A stretch of 36,870 nucleotides of DNA. Origin: Bdellovibrionales bacterium (GTDB lineage: Bacteria; Bdellovibrionota; Bdellovibrionia; Bdellovibrionales; UBA1609). Made by a program: the position numbers and the translations under genes. The stretch lies in assembly GCA_020628165.1 (NCBI GenBank), contig JAHDFM010000006.1, positions 117,437-154,306 of the forward strand, given 5' to 3'. The notes under the pieces were generated by a model. It did no database searches, was not told the DNA's origin, and saw nothing but the letters and a program-made list of their open reading frames with translations. This document shows, piece by piece, positions 26,227 to 34,800 of this stretch; the stretch's first letter is position 1, and each line of letters opens with the position of its first letter.

Positions 26227-26979
26227 ATGTTTTTTATGGTTTTTTTACAGACGGTGTTCGTGTTTTGTATTTTTATTCGCATTGCGAATTTTGTTTTTAA
26301 AAAATGTTTTTTTAAGACTCAAAAAATGACAAAAATTGGCATTTCTGTCGCATGCTTTTACTTTTTAAATTTTATTTTTTTTCTAAAAACTCAGTTCAAA
26401 GCAATCTACTTTTTTAATTTATTAATTCCAATATTACTTTTATTTTCGATTTACTTTTATAAAGTGAAAACACGCGAAAGCCGCTTAACTAAAGACTTTT
26501 ACAATTACTTAATCACTGTGAGTATAGCTATGAAAGTGGGGCAATCGTTTAGAAGTGCTTTGCAAAACTCATTGATGAACCTAAAGGAGGAGCATCGTGT
26601 GATTGTTTCAGCAATCATTGACTCTGTTGTTTTTTCACAACAACCAAACCTAGACCTTAAGAGCTCCTTCGAACAAGAAATCCATAGAGAAATTAGTAAA
26701 ATTGATGAGAATTCACACCGCTCACTCTACCGCTTGAGTTTATGGATGCGACAGATTGAAAAAAGATTCGAGTTTCGACATAAGTCCGGACAAATTTTGA
26801 GTCAGCTCTATATACAGGTCGTTTTGCTTTCCCTGATGTATTTTGCACTGTTCATATTTACTGTACGCAATTATGGCTTGCGCGAGCACGTGGAGATCAT
26901 TTTTTACTCCCTTGTTCTTTTTGCTATTGGTTTGGTTGTTTCATTTTTCTTGGGAAGGAAAATCAAATGGAAGTTTTAA
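26227..26979 (+). CDS. TadB-like membrane protein (type II secretion F domain)
   Basis: The 250-residue protein has about three hydrophobic segments in residues 1-76. A cytoplasmic helical domain follows at about 85-185 (DFYNYLITVSIAMKVGQSF then RSALQNSL), resembling the LxxLAxxLRAGxSFxxAL pattern of T2SF/GspF-TadB proteins. Two more membrane segments lie near 190-245. The layout matches TadB of Flp/Tad pilus systems, though sequence conservation is weak. AAAGGAGAATGAGCT precedes the ATG. It overlaps the next gene by 13 nt. No TadA-type ATPase or pilin lies beside it here. Confidence 0.55.
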   Translation: MFFMVFLQTVFVFCIFIRIANFVFKKCFFKTQKMTKIGISVACFYFLNFIFFLKTQFKAIYFFNLLIPILLLFSIYFYKVKTRESRLTKDFYNYLITVSIAMKVGQSFRSALQNSLMNLKEEHRVIVSAIIDSVVFSQQPNLDLKSSFEQEIHREISKIDENSHRSLYRLSLWMRQIEKRFEFRHKSGQILSQLYIQVVLLSLMYFALFIFTVRNYGLREHVEIIFYSLVLFAIGLVVSFFLGRKIKWKF

Positions 26980-27398
26980 CTGACTCTTACAATTTTTTGA
27001 ACGAACTTGTTTTCGCTTTAGAGGATGGGCAAAGTTCATACAATTTTGTAGAAAGCTATGTGGAAGTCAACACAAACGCTTGGACACAAAAATTGTCACA
27101 GTTTATTTTCAAGTACAAGTCGAACTCTGTTACTAATGACGATTTTCAAAGCATTGTAAACCCCTATGAAAAGGCCATTTTACAGCTACTCATAAAATCT
27201 TTTGAGGGCGATCCGGTGAGTGAAGAACTTAAAAAAATTGAAAATCAATACTTCCTGGCTCATCAAAAAAACTTAGATCAACACATATTGAAGTTGCCTT
27301 ATTTAAACATGCTACCACTTTTTATTTTTTTGTTTCCTGCTTATTTAACTTTATTGCTTGGACCCATTTTTAGAGAACTGTTGAGGTCATTACAATGA
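26967..27398 (+). CDS. Short TadC-like membrane protein
   Basis: The protein has 143 residues. An N-terminal soluble helical part (NELVFALEDGQSSYNFVESY) is followed by a single long hydrophobic block, LPYLNMLPLFIFLFPAYL then TLLLGPIFRELL. That block closely recalls the C-terminal end of TadC (LP-x-K-x2-FPL-x2-F-x-FPA, LLGP). At about half the usual TadC length it looks like a reduced partner of the TadB-like protein. It overlaps both neighbours (13 nt and an ATGA), so the three genes are translationally coupled. Confidence 0.5.
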   Translation: MEVLTDSYNFLNELVFALEDGQSSYNFVESYVEVNTNAWTQKLSQFIFKYKSNSVTNDDFQSIVNPYEKAILQLLIKSFEGDPVSEELKKIENQYFLAHQKNLDQHILKLPYLNMLPLFIFLFPAYLTLLLGPIFRELLRSLQ

Positions 27399-27793
27399 GC
27401 CAGTTTTGTTTATTAATTTTGGTTCCTTTATGTCTTGCTTTTAATTTCGAACAAGAAATTAAAAAGTGGGAACTCAATTCGAATAACATACAAATTCAAC
27501 AAATTTATGCCAGAGACCAACTTATTTTGAAACAGGCCTTGTGCCAAAAAGAGCTTAATCAAAAAGCATTTCCATACTTTTGTCTTAAGTTTCAGTACTT
27601 GTTGAACCATTTTTTTGAGAAACAACTGAATTTTAAAAGAAGAGAAATAAATAAATTGTGTTTGGACGGTGTCGGCTTGGTTTCTAGCATTGAAAAATTA
27701 GAGACTGTCTTGGGTTGGTTCGATACAGAAAGTGAGTGTTCAGAAAAAGTAAAGCTGCGTTTAAAAATTTTAAAATATAAAACAGGAATTTAA
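27395..27793 (+). CDS. Small exported protein of the TadB/TadC-like operon
   Basis: The 132-residue protein has a short N-terminal signal peptide (MSQFCLLILVPLCLAF). A mostly helical, charged mature part with four Cys follows (ALCQKEL, FPYFCLKF, KLCLDGVG, ESECSEKV). Disulfides in the periplasm are plausible. It begins within an ATGA overlap with the TadC-like gene, so it belongs to that operon and may be its secreted or accessory component. No family recognised. Confidence 0.55.
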   Translation: MSQFCLLILVPLCLAFNFEQEIKKWELNSNNIQIQQIYARDQLILKQALCQKELNQKAFPYFCLKFQYLLNHFFEKQLNFKRREINKLCLDGVGLVSSIEKLETVLGWFDTESECSEKVKLRLKILKYKTGI

Positions 27794-27940
27794 AAAAAAT
27801 AGAGATTCATGTGTGACAGCGCCTATCTCACTTAGTTAATGGTGTGAACTTTTGCATCGTTCAGTGAATGTCAATAGATAGCATGAGGTCATCATGATTC
27901 AATCTCACAAGAATAACTTTTGGTGTTTTATAACTTTTGT

Positions 27941-27957
27941 TATACGCTTAATTAATG
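27941..27957 (+). promoter_or_regulatory. -10 box adjacent to the uppP start
   Basis: TATACG (27941-27946) ends eight bases before the uppP ATG (27955-27957). No clear -35 and no Shine-Dalgarno sequence are present. The spacing would put the transcription start at or next to the ATG, as for galU. Confidence 0.3.
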
Positions 27958-28791
27958 AGTTTCGTTGAGCCAATTTTATTAGGTATTATTCAAGGGTTAA
28001 CCGAGTTTTTGCCGGTCTCTAGCTCAGGTCATTTGGCTCTAGTAGCAAATATATTTAAAACTGCAAAGCAAAGCTTGTTATTTGAAGTGGGCGTTCATTT
28101 TGGCACTGTTTTAAGTATTCTTTTTGTTTACAGAAAATTAATAAAAAAATGGCTCAAAGAGCTGTTGAAAAGTTTAAAGTTGGCTCAAAAAAATGACGGC
28201 TTACGTTTGTTTTTATTAATTACAGTTTCAGCAATGCCTGCTGGGATATTGGGGCTTTTGTTAAAATCATACATTGAATCAGCCTTTTCAAATTTGTTGG
28301 TGGTTGGAGTTTGTTTTTTAATCACTGGTGTTTTATTGTATTGGACAGAAAAAAAAGTTGATAACAATCAAGAAGAAGAATTTTCAGATTTTGACAACTT
28401 AGCATCAACCCAAGAAATCAGTTATAAACAGGCATTGATTGTAGGTTGGGCGCAAGCCTTCGCCATCTTACCGGGCATTAGTCGTTCAGGTTCAACGATA
28501 GCAGTGGCTCTTTCTTTGGGGGTTTCTAGAAAAGCAGCTGCCATGTTTAGTTTTTTAATGTCCATACCAGTGATAGTAGGGGCCACCTTGCTTCAACTTT
28601 TACAAGTTGATTATTTATCTGTAGATGAATCAAAGAGTTTGGTGTTGGCAATTTTAGTCTCATTTGTTTTTGGGTTGATTGGTTTGTACTCCATTCTTCA
28701 CTTTGTGAAAAAGGCAAAGCTCAGCCGATTTAGTTGGTATTTGTGGGTTTTAGGTGTATTATCTATAAGTTACCATTTTTTGGGAGGGTAA
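27955..28791 (+). CDS. uppP: Undecaprenyl-diphosphatase UppP (BacA)
   Basis: An integral membrane phosphatase that recycles C55-PP to C55-P for peptidoglycan synthesis. The two catalytic motifs are GLTEFLPVSSSGHL near residue 14 and PGISRSGSTIAVA near 173. Seven or eight hydrophobic helices span its 278 aa. The start agrees with family members, yet no ribosome-binding site precedes it (TATACGCTTAATTA then ATG), so a leaderless mRNA is likely. It complements uppS at 5220. Confidence 0.95.
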   Translation: MSFVEPILLGIIQGLTEFLPVSSSGHLALVANIFKTAKQSLLFEVGVHFGTVLSILFVYRKLIKKWLKELLKSLKLAQKNDGLRLFLLITVSAMPAGILGLLLKSYIESAFSNLLVVGVCFLITGVLLYWTEKKVDNNQEEEFSDFDNLASTQEISYKQALIVGWAQAFAILPGISRSGSTIAVALSLGVSRKAAAMFSFLMSIPVIVGATLLQLLQVDYLSVDESKSLVLAILVSFVFGLIGLYSILHFVKKAKLSRFSWYLWVLGVLSISYHFLGG

Positions 28792-28792
28792 T

Positions 28793-28981
28793 ATGGATGG
28801 CGAACTGAATCGTGAACAAATACTTTCATACTTGGCAGAAGAGCTCATCAAACCGGAGCCACAGGTCGAACTGGTAAAGGATTACATGACTCAAGTTGGC
28901 CTCAATTACAGCGAAGACCCAGTTGAAAGAATCAACCTCGTTTTACAAGCCCTTCATTTCGAAGACCCTCATAAAAAGTAA
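28793..28981 (+). CDS. Small acidic protein, unknown
   Basis: 62 residues (MDGELNREQILSYLAEELIK at the start), acidic and helical, without membrane segment or signal. It starts one base after the uppP stop with GGAGGG upstream, so it is coupled to uppP. Coding use looks genuine. Function not recognised. Confidence 0.6.
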   Translation: MDGELNREQILSYLAEELIKPEPQVELVKDYMTQVGLNYSEDPVERINLVLQALHFEDPHKK

Positions 28982-29033
28982 TTTTCTTAGTAAAATACCT
29001 ACGATAGACCCTGTAAAATCGACATTTTTATAG

Positions 29034-29061
29034 TTGAATTGCAAATTATTGTCATTATATA
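29034..29061 (+). promoter_or_regulatory. Candidate promoter of the PLP-enzyme gene
   Basis: TTGAAT (29034-29039) and TATATA (29056-29061) are 16 bases apart, about 45 bp before the start codon. A TATATA/TATAAG ladder (29056-29065) allows spacers of 16 to 20. Consensus match only. Confidence 0.4.
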
Positions 29062-29104
29062 TAAGTAGTGAAAATAGATTCAATTCGTCTTTAAAGGTGC
29101 ACTT

Positions 29105-30256
29105 ATGGAAAATAAAAATTTAGGATTTGAAACGAGAGCTATTCATGCAGGTCAAAAACCCGATCCAACAACGGGTGCGATCATGACGCCGCTTTATTTA
29201 ACGTCAACGTTTGTACAGTCTTCTCCTGGAGAGCACACAGGTTATGAGTACAGCAGAACTTCCAACCCAACCCGCAAAGCGTACGAAGATTGCATAGCTA
29301 GTTTAGAGTCTGGTAACCACGGCTTTGCCTTCGCATCTGGGTGTGCGGCCTCAACCACTATCATGCACTTGTTAAAAGCCGGTGATCACGTTGTTACATG
29401 TGATGACATGTATGGTGGAACGTTTCGATTGTTTGATAAAGTGATTCGCAATAATGGAATCGATTTTTCGTTTGTTGATTTAACCAATGCTGAAAATTTT
29501 AATGGTGTGATCAAAGACAACACCAAAATGGTTTGGATCGAAACTCCGACCAACCCTATGTTAAAGCTTGTTGATATCAAGAAAATTGTATCAATTGCTA
29601 AAGCTAAGGGAATTCTTGTTGTGGTTGATAACACGTTTATGAGCCCATACTTTCAAAGACCACTTGAGCTCGGCGCAGACATTGTTGTTCATTCAGCCAC
29701 TAAATTTATTAATGGTCACAGTGACATTGTTGGTGGTGTTATTGTTGTTAACGATGATCAAATCGCAGAAAAAATTGCTTTTTTAAGTAACTCCATGGGG
29801 CCGGTGTCTTCTAACTTTAACGCTTTTATGTGCATGCGCAGTTTAAAAACACTTCCACTAAGAATGAAAGCTCATCAAGAAAACGCCAAAGAGGTTGCCA
29901 AGTTTTTGGTGAATCACGACAAGATTGAAAAGGTCATATACCCTGGCTTAGAAAGTCACCCTCAATACGCTCTTGCTCAAGAGCAAATGCATGGTTTCGG
30001 TGGCATGATCAGCTTTGAAATGAAAGGCGGCTTAGCTGAGGCGAGAACTTTCCTAGAAAAAGTGCAAGTGTTTGCTTTGGCAGAAAGTCTTGGGGGAGTG
30101 GAGTCATTGATCGAGCATCCAGCGATTATGACCCATGCAAGTGTTCCGAAAGAAACGCGAGAGCAATTAGGTATCACTGACGGGTTTGTTCGCTTAAGTG
30201 TAGGTGTAGAAACACTCGATGATTTGATCAAAGACTTAGAGCAAGCCTTAAGCTAA
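29105..30256 (+). CDS. Trans-sulfuration PLP enzyme (cystathionine gamma-synthase/lyase family)
   Basis: Cys/Met metabolism PLP-dependent enzyme of 383 aa. It begins FETRAIHAGQKPDPTTGAIM and has EYSRTSNPTRKAYE, FASGCAASTTI, WIETPTNPMLKLVD and VVDNTFMSPYFQRP. The PLP-binding HSATKFINGHSD carries Lys200. The C-terminal SLGGVESLIEHPA, HASVPKE and VRLSVGVE are typical. It could be a cystathionine gamma-synthase (metB), gamma- or beta-lyase, or methionine gamma-lyase; the sequence alone does not decide, though the motifs lean to gamma-synthase/lyase. Its stop overlaps the convergent secreted-protein gene by 4 nt. Confidence 0.9.
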   Translation: MENKNLGFETRAIHAGQKPDPTTGAIMTPLYLTSTFVQSSPGEHTGYEYSRTSNPTRKAYEDCIASLESGNHGFAFASGCAASTTIMHLLKAGDHVVTCDDMYGGTFRLFDKVIRNNGIDFSFVDLTNAENFNGVIKDNTKMVWIETPTNPMLKLVDIKKIVSIAKAKGILVVVDNTFMSPYFQRPLELGADIVVHSATKFINGHSDIVGGVIVVNDDQIAEKIAFLSNSMGPVSSNFNAFMCMRSLKTLPLRMKAHQENAKEVAKFLVNHDKIEKVIYPGLESHPQYALAQEQMHGFGGMISFEMKGGLAEARTFLEKVQVFALAESLGGVESLIEHPAIMTHASVPKETREQLGITDGFVRLSVGVETLDDLIKDLEQALS

Positions 30257-32340
30257 CGCTCTTGACATAAAGAGTTGTGAAAACGACAGGCAACTCTTTT
30301 GTAGGAGAAAGTTCCGTCATCTAGATTTTTCTCCTCATAAGTTTTGATGCTTACATTGTTATGGTCATTTAAGTTGGGGCTGGAGATTAAAAAGATAAAT
30401 TTATCCAAACGACTGTCGAAATACACCTTATCGATATTGCCAGAGATGCTAGTCGTGCTTTGTTTAAAATGAGCGTTCTCAGCTCGGTCGTGTATGTAGT
30501 ATTCAACTCTAGTGTACCAATCGAGAGCTTCAAAGCCGTGTTCATTGACGATTTCAGTTAATATATCCGTGTAATCATAAGAAGTGAGTTGACTCAATCT
30601 AAGATACGCCGTCGACATTCTGTTATGGCTAAAGCCAGAGTACAGACCTAGTGTAACCCCTGTATGGATTTTTTCAGCACCATACTCAAACAGTGGAAGA
30701 GAAACTCCATCATTATTAACGACAGTTGCAAAATTTGACAGCATGAATGGAAACTTTAAAAAACGTTGTTCAATAAATTTAATTTGTTGAATCACAAATT
30801 GATCAACATTTCGGTTATGGTCTTCAAAATAATAAAGATATTCGACGGCTCCATCTTCATAAATGAGATAAGCATTGAAGTAATGGTTGCTTTGAGGAAA
30901 CTGCCCACCATCAGTAGTTACAGTTCTATTTAAAATTGGTAAAATTTGCTTCAATGGCTTTTGTGTGATTTTTTGTAATGTGTCGATGGGCTCTAAACTT
31001 TCACCTATAAAAATCAACTGACCTTCAGATTCGTAAAATAACAAATTCTCTGTAGGATGCTTAAAGAGCCGACTGACCTGTTTTCTGTGAGCTTTTTCGA
31101 AAGTCATTACCTCAATTGGGTCTTTGGTGGCTAAATCAAGGTAGTTGATACTTACAAAAGTAAAATCATCTTTTCTAAAATAAGCGATGCCATTGTGGGT
31201 TGTGTAATCGATAAATTCAAAATGCACAGTAAAGTCATAGCTTTGTTTTCTAGACTCATTTTTGTTGTCCCAAAAAAATAAGCATTTGTCTTTTTTACTA
31301 TAAAAAGAAAGTAAGTGCCCAGGGTGGTCGTATTGAGATTGGGTCAAATCATATTTTGAGAAGTTAATCTCATTACGGCTTTTACATCCGGGTTCAAATA
31401 AGGCGTCGGGTCGAGTCCAATTGTCTTTAGTCATCTGACATCGACCCATTTGGAGAGTCACTAAAAATTCGGCAGAAAGGCTGTATTGTTTAGTGTTTTC
31501 TATTTCTAATAAGCCAAAAATTTCATGAATTACGAGCAGGTGCTTTGACTCAAGTTGGTTTGACCACAGCGCTCTATCAAAAAAGATTAAGTTTTGACTA
31601 GGGACATTGGCCCCAGGTTTCCTTTCGCCATTGATTAAAATTTGATTGGTCACATGATTATTATCATCGATGTAAATATAAACAATTTTATCGTCAGGAT
31701 TAATTATGACGTATTTTAGTTCTTTAATTTTGGCTTCAAATTCCTCAAAGGTAAAACCAAATTTTTCAAAGCACTCTTCTTTTAGACGACTAGCTCTTGA
31801 GACAAGATCAGAAAAAATAACAGACAGCTCAGAACCGATGTCATCTCCACCGTTAAGAACAGTGTCACCACCATCAGAGCCTGAGTCTAATTTTTCGAGC
31901 TGAAAAATTTCCCAGTTATTATATTTTTTAGGTAAAATTATTTGTAGATGAGGATTGTCACCGGGGAGAGGTGTTTTGGGTGCTTCATTTGTCTTTAAAG
32001 AATCATTACTGTGTTCTTCAAGAGGTATGATTTGTAGATGTGGTTTGTCATCAGTTTGAGGTGATATTGGTATCTCTTCTGATTTAAAAAGGGAGTCTAC
32101 GTTCTCCTCTGGCAAAAGTATTTGAAAATTTAGGTTGTTAGCAGGTTGGGGGACAATGAGTTTGTTTTTTGAGACGGAGAGGTTGTCTTTAGATTGAATG
32201 TGACAGGTGTTTGATGCTAGGCAAACAGTCCAATTCACTTTATCAACGACAACTTGTGCCAACGAATTGCTAGCACATAAACTAATAAAAAGAAGGATTA
32301 AAAATCGATAGGTCACTTGTTGTTTTCTTCTTCTGAACAT
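30253..32340 (-). CDS. Large secreted protein with a tandem repeat, paired with a TIGR02147-type regulator
   Basis: The 695-residue protein has a signal peptide (hydrophobic YRFLILLFISLCASNSLA). About residues 65-140 hold three related units, each with an NFQILLPEE or HLQIIPLEE/HLQIILPKK core and a Ser/Pro/Asp-rich linker. The rest is beta-rich (for example FVTLQMGRCQM, YFRKDDFTFVSINYLD) with no family recognised. It may start at ATG 32340, which lacks a ribosome-binding site, or at GTG 32316, which overlaps the regulator stop as GTGA and still encodes the signal peptide. Coupling to the regulator upstream is clear either way. Confidence 0.7.
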   Translation of the reverse strand: MFRRRKQQVTYRFLILLFISLCASNSLAQVVVDKVNWTVCLASNTCHIQSKDNLSVSKNKLIVPQPANNLNFQILLPEENVDSLFKSEEIPISPQTDDKPHLQIIPLEEHSNDSLKTNEAPKTPLPGDNPHLQIILPKKYNNWEIFQLEKLDSGSDGGDTVLNGGDDIGSELSVIFSDLVSRASRLKEECFEKFGFTFEEFEAKIKELKYVIINPDDKIVYIYIDDNNHVTNQILINGERKPGANVPSQNLIFFDRALWSNQLESKHLLVIHEIFGLLEIENTKQYSLSAEFLVTLQMGRCQMTKDNWTRPDALFEPGCKSRNEINFSKYDLTQSQYDHPGHLLSFYSKKDKCLFFWDNKNESRKQSYDFTVHFEFIDYTTHNGIAYFRKDDFTFVSINYLDLATKDPIEVMTFEKAHRKQVSRLFKHPTENLLFYESEGQLIFIGESLEPIDTLQKITQKPLKQILPILNRTVTTDGGQFPQSNHYFNAYLIYEDGAVEYLYYFEDHNRNVDQFVIQQIKFIEQRFLKFPFMLSNFATVVNNDGVSLPLFEYGAEKIHTGVTLGLYSGFSHNRMSTAYLRLSQLTSYDYTDILTEIVNEHGFEALDWYTRVEYYIHDRAENAHFKQSTTSISGNIDKVYFDSRLDKFIFLISSPNLNDHNNVSIKTYEEKNLDDGTFSYKRVACRFHNSLCQER

Positions 32341-33098
32341 GGGTAGAGCTGAACATTGAGTTTATAGATCGCATCCTTATTACCGGTGGCCATTAAAGAA
32401 ACTAACTGTTTGTGAAAGCTACGTATGAGCTTTTGTGCTTTTTCATAGTTTTCTTTGTTGCAGGCAAAAACGGTGGATGTGAGATCTCTTTTTTCTGTAG
32501 GGAGATCTTCAATTTTATCGATAGCTTCCTTTAGAGAGGCTCTGTGGTACTTGCGTATGGTATTATTGGTCTTGCAATCTGTAGATTGATAATAGTGTTT
32601 AATTGCTTGTGAATTTTTACTAGGGTCAATGTCTCCATTTTCTACAAGATACTTTAAGACCAGTTCCACCTGAGATTTCTCGGCCTTCAGTTTTCCACAG
32701 ATCCATTCAGCATTTAATTGGAATTCTACAGTGTCACTGATTGCTCGAACTTTAAAATAGAGGTCTGAACTTAACAACTGATCGAGTTCATGATTATTAA
32801 TTATTTTATAAGAACTGAAGTTTTTAAAATAATGATCAAAAATAAAGTTTTCATTATCTGAACTGTCAGAATACATAATTTTATTGAGATCATTTTCTTC
32901 AACTTGGAGCGTGTTTAAAATGCACATAGCTTTTTCTCGAGAAACTTGTCTTTTGCCTGCAATGATTTGAGAAAGGTTGCCAGAATTCATATTTAATTTG
33001 TTGGCAAAAGAACGCATGGAGTACTTTTGGTTGCGCAGCTGTGCAGACTTTAAGTATCCTTTTAAAAAATGGCTTAACTGCATTTGATAGTGCTTCAT
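32313..33098 (-). CDS. TIGR02147-family regulator with N-terminal XRE-like HTH
   Basis: The 261-residue protein opens with LSHFLKGYLKSAQLRN, then an HTH (SMRSFANKLNMNSGNLSQII then AGKRQVSREKAMCIL). A middle domain follows with AEWICGKLKAEKSQVELVLKYLVENGDID, a winged-helix-like piece. The C-terminal part has YHRASLKEAIDKIEDL and RDLTSTVFACNKENYEKAQKLIRSFHKQL. This order fits the TIGR02147 (DUF4423-type) proteins, which are numerous in Bdellovibrio-like and Fibrobacter-like genomes. Its 3' end overlaps the secreted-protein gene, suggesting one transcript and perhaps local regulation. Confidence 0.8.
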   Translation of the reverse strand: MKHYQMQLSHFLKGYLKSAQLRNQKYSMRSFANKLNMNSGNLSQIIAGKRQVSREKAMCILNTLQVEENDLNKIMYSDSSDNENFIFDHYFKNFSSYKIINNHELDQLLSSDLYFKVRAISDTVEFQLNAEWICGKLKAEKSQVELVLKYLVENGDIDPSKNSQAIKHYYQSTDCKTNNTIRKYHRASLKEAIDKIEDLPTEKRDLTSTVFACNKENYEKAQKLIRSFHKQLVSLMATGNKDAIYKLNVQLYPCSEEENNK

Positions 33099-33612
33099 AG
33101 ACTCTCTATTACTCTTAGCAAGAAGTGTTTGTAAATATCAGTTATAATAAAAAAGTTATGAGAATTTAGCCATTTAACGCTCTTGGATTGTAAATTAAAT
33201 AATTCACTCAAATTTAAAGAGACCAATTTAGTTCATAATATTAAGGAGTTAAGTTGAGTCAAAAGGAGCTGTTCAGAACTTTGACAGTTCACTTCATTAA
33301 AAATTGGGCTTTTAAAATCACAAAATTCAACAATTTTAGTTTTTAAACAAAGTGATTCAAAAATATGAAGCACAAAAATAAATGCACATCAAAAAAAACT
33401 TCATCTTATGAGAAGAAACACCATCCGGAACAAAGAGATATCGCCGTTAGCAAAGAACTGTCATCCTGAGCAAAGCGAAATACCTAATCGTAGAAGCAAA
33501 TAACTACAAAGCACATCCAGTGGTTCAATTAATTGTAGCAGTTTGTTAGTTCAAATTTTTGACTCCATAAAATAATCTTTGTACTCAATGCATGAATTCT
33601 TAGGAGGGATCC
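33099..33612. other. Intergenic stretch with no gene
   Basis: 514 bases between divergent genes. It is AT-rich, contains two related short repeats (33421-33484), and shows no frame with a ribosome-binding site. AGGAGGGATCC at 33602-33612 belongs to the lipoprotein that follows. Confidence 0.6.
33421..33484 (+). repeat. Two copies of an ATCC-TGAGCAAAGCGAA-like repeat
   Basis: GTCATCCTGAGCAAAGCGAA (33460-33479) and the diverged CCATCCGGAACAAAGAGA (33421-33438) are related, 40 bp apart. The second strongly resembles a short intergenic repeat, GTCATCCTGAGC followed by GAAGCGAAGG, that recurs in many unrelated bacterial genomes. The first copy is decayed. Confidence 0.4.
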
Positions 33613-34167
33613 ATGCAAAATAAAAAAATAAATTTAATTGTCATTTTACTGTTCATACAATTAGCAGCAGCTTGTTCTTCGATAAAAAAATACAGACCAG
33701 ATAAACACACAAAAGATAAACCAAAAGCCTATTTAAAAATTGATGGCAGTAAAACTGCTTGGAGCAATTACGTCATGGGGTTTGGTTCGCACCGAATGTC
33801 ACATTTACATATCAAACAAAAAGACAAAGAAAAAGATTGCTATCATTATCTAGGCACAGTGAGTGTTAAGAGAAATAAAAGCTCTAAAAACTTACCGATT
33901 CCATCTGATGGTGATATTTATCTTAAGTTTCAACGAATCGTTGAAAAATCAGGTTCAAATTACAGAAAAATTGATACCACAGATAGTTTTTTTGAATTCA
34001 CGCCAGTGACCGGAAAAAATTATTCTGTTCAGTATGACGATAAAACAAAAGGAATGGAGTCCATTCGTTTTCTAGGTTCAAAAATAGAAGATGGCACTCC
34101 TCAGTCCGTGGAGAATTTTTTTGATAAAGCGAACAAAAAAAAGTACGACAATGAGTGTAAGGGGTAG
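33613..34167 (+). CDS. Predicted lipoprotein, unknown function
   Basis: The 184-residue protein has signal peptide MQNKKINLIVILLFIQLAA then AC, lipobox AAAC with Cys21. The mature part is basic and beta-rich (YLKIDGSKTAWSNYVMGFGS, GDIYLKFQRIVEKSGSN), and no family was seen. AGGAGGGATCC precedes the ATG. It is followed three bases later by a second lipoprotein gene. Confidence 0.7.
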   Translation: MQNKKINLIVILLFIQLAAACSSIKKYRPDKHTKDKPKAYLKIDGSKTAWSNYVMGFGSHRMSHLHIKQKDKEKDCYHYLGTVSVKRNKSSKNLPIPSDGDIYLKFQRIVEKSGSNYRKIDTTDSFFEFTPVTGKNYSVQYDDKTKGMESIRFLGSKIEDGTPQSVENFFDKANKKKYDNECKG

Positions 34168-34170
34168 GTT

Positions 34171-34653
34171 ATGAAATTATATTTAACAAGTTTAGTAGCT
34201 ATCCTGCTCACCGCATGTATGAGTCCTAACCACACCAACGAAAGTTTTCATGAGACATTTAAACGCAATAAGATAGACGCAAAAATCTACGAAAATCATG
34301 AAGAGCTCACAGGTTACTTACAAGCCAAAGGTCATCAGTGTTTTTCTAAGATGGAATATCGAACCAACGGCAATACTGGTTTTGATATGTCTTCAAAAGT
34401 AGAGGTACAAAACAACTCGGCCACACAAAGTGTGATCGAGTACAAACTCAATACGAAGTATAAAAACAGTTTTGGCATTAAAACGCCAGATGCCAATTCA
34501 TTCATTGCTATAGCTAGTATAAAGGCAGAAAGTCCAAGCTCATCAAACTTGAGCGCTGTCTGTCGCAATAAAACAGTTTGCAATGCTATCAAGTTATGGG
34601 CCTTAAAAGAGCACGATGGTTGTCCAACTGAGTATCATGTTATGAAAAAATAG
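34171..34653 (+). CDS. Predicted lipoprotein, unknown function
   Basis: 160 residues with a lipoprotein signal (MKLYLTSLVAILLTAC, Cys16). The mature part has three more Cys (QCFSKM, AVCRNKTVCNAI) and ends HDGCPTEYHVMKK, so disulfides are likely. It follows the previous lipoprotein by three bases, with AAGGGGTAGG upstream; the two form an operon ending at the bidirectional terminator 34747-34775. Confidence 0.7.
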   Translation: MKLYLTSLVAILLTACMSPNHTNESFHETFKRNKIDAKIYENHEELTGYLQAKGHQCFSKMEYRTNGNTGFDMSSKVEVQNNSATQSVIEYKLNTKYKNSFGIKTPDANSFIAIASIKAESPSSSNLSAVCRNKTVCNAIKLWALKEHDGCPTEYHVMKK

Positions 34654-34746
34654 TGATTGTTTGTATAGTTTAGAAGTTATTTTTGTTGAGCGAAGCCTAC
34701 AAATTTTAAGAGGTTACATCAAGTAATTATGTTTGAGTGAGTTATC

Positions 34747-34775
34747 AAAAAAAGCACTCATAACAGAGTGCTTTT
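34747..34775. terminator. Bidirectional intrinsic terminator
   Basis: AAAAGCACTC (34750-34759), loop ATAACA, GAGTGCTTTT (34766-34775): a perfect hairpin flanked by A and T tracts. It separates the lipoprotein pair from the convergent exported-protein pair. Confidence 0.88.
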
Positions 34776-34800
34776 AGTGAATATGTATATGTCATGTTAA

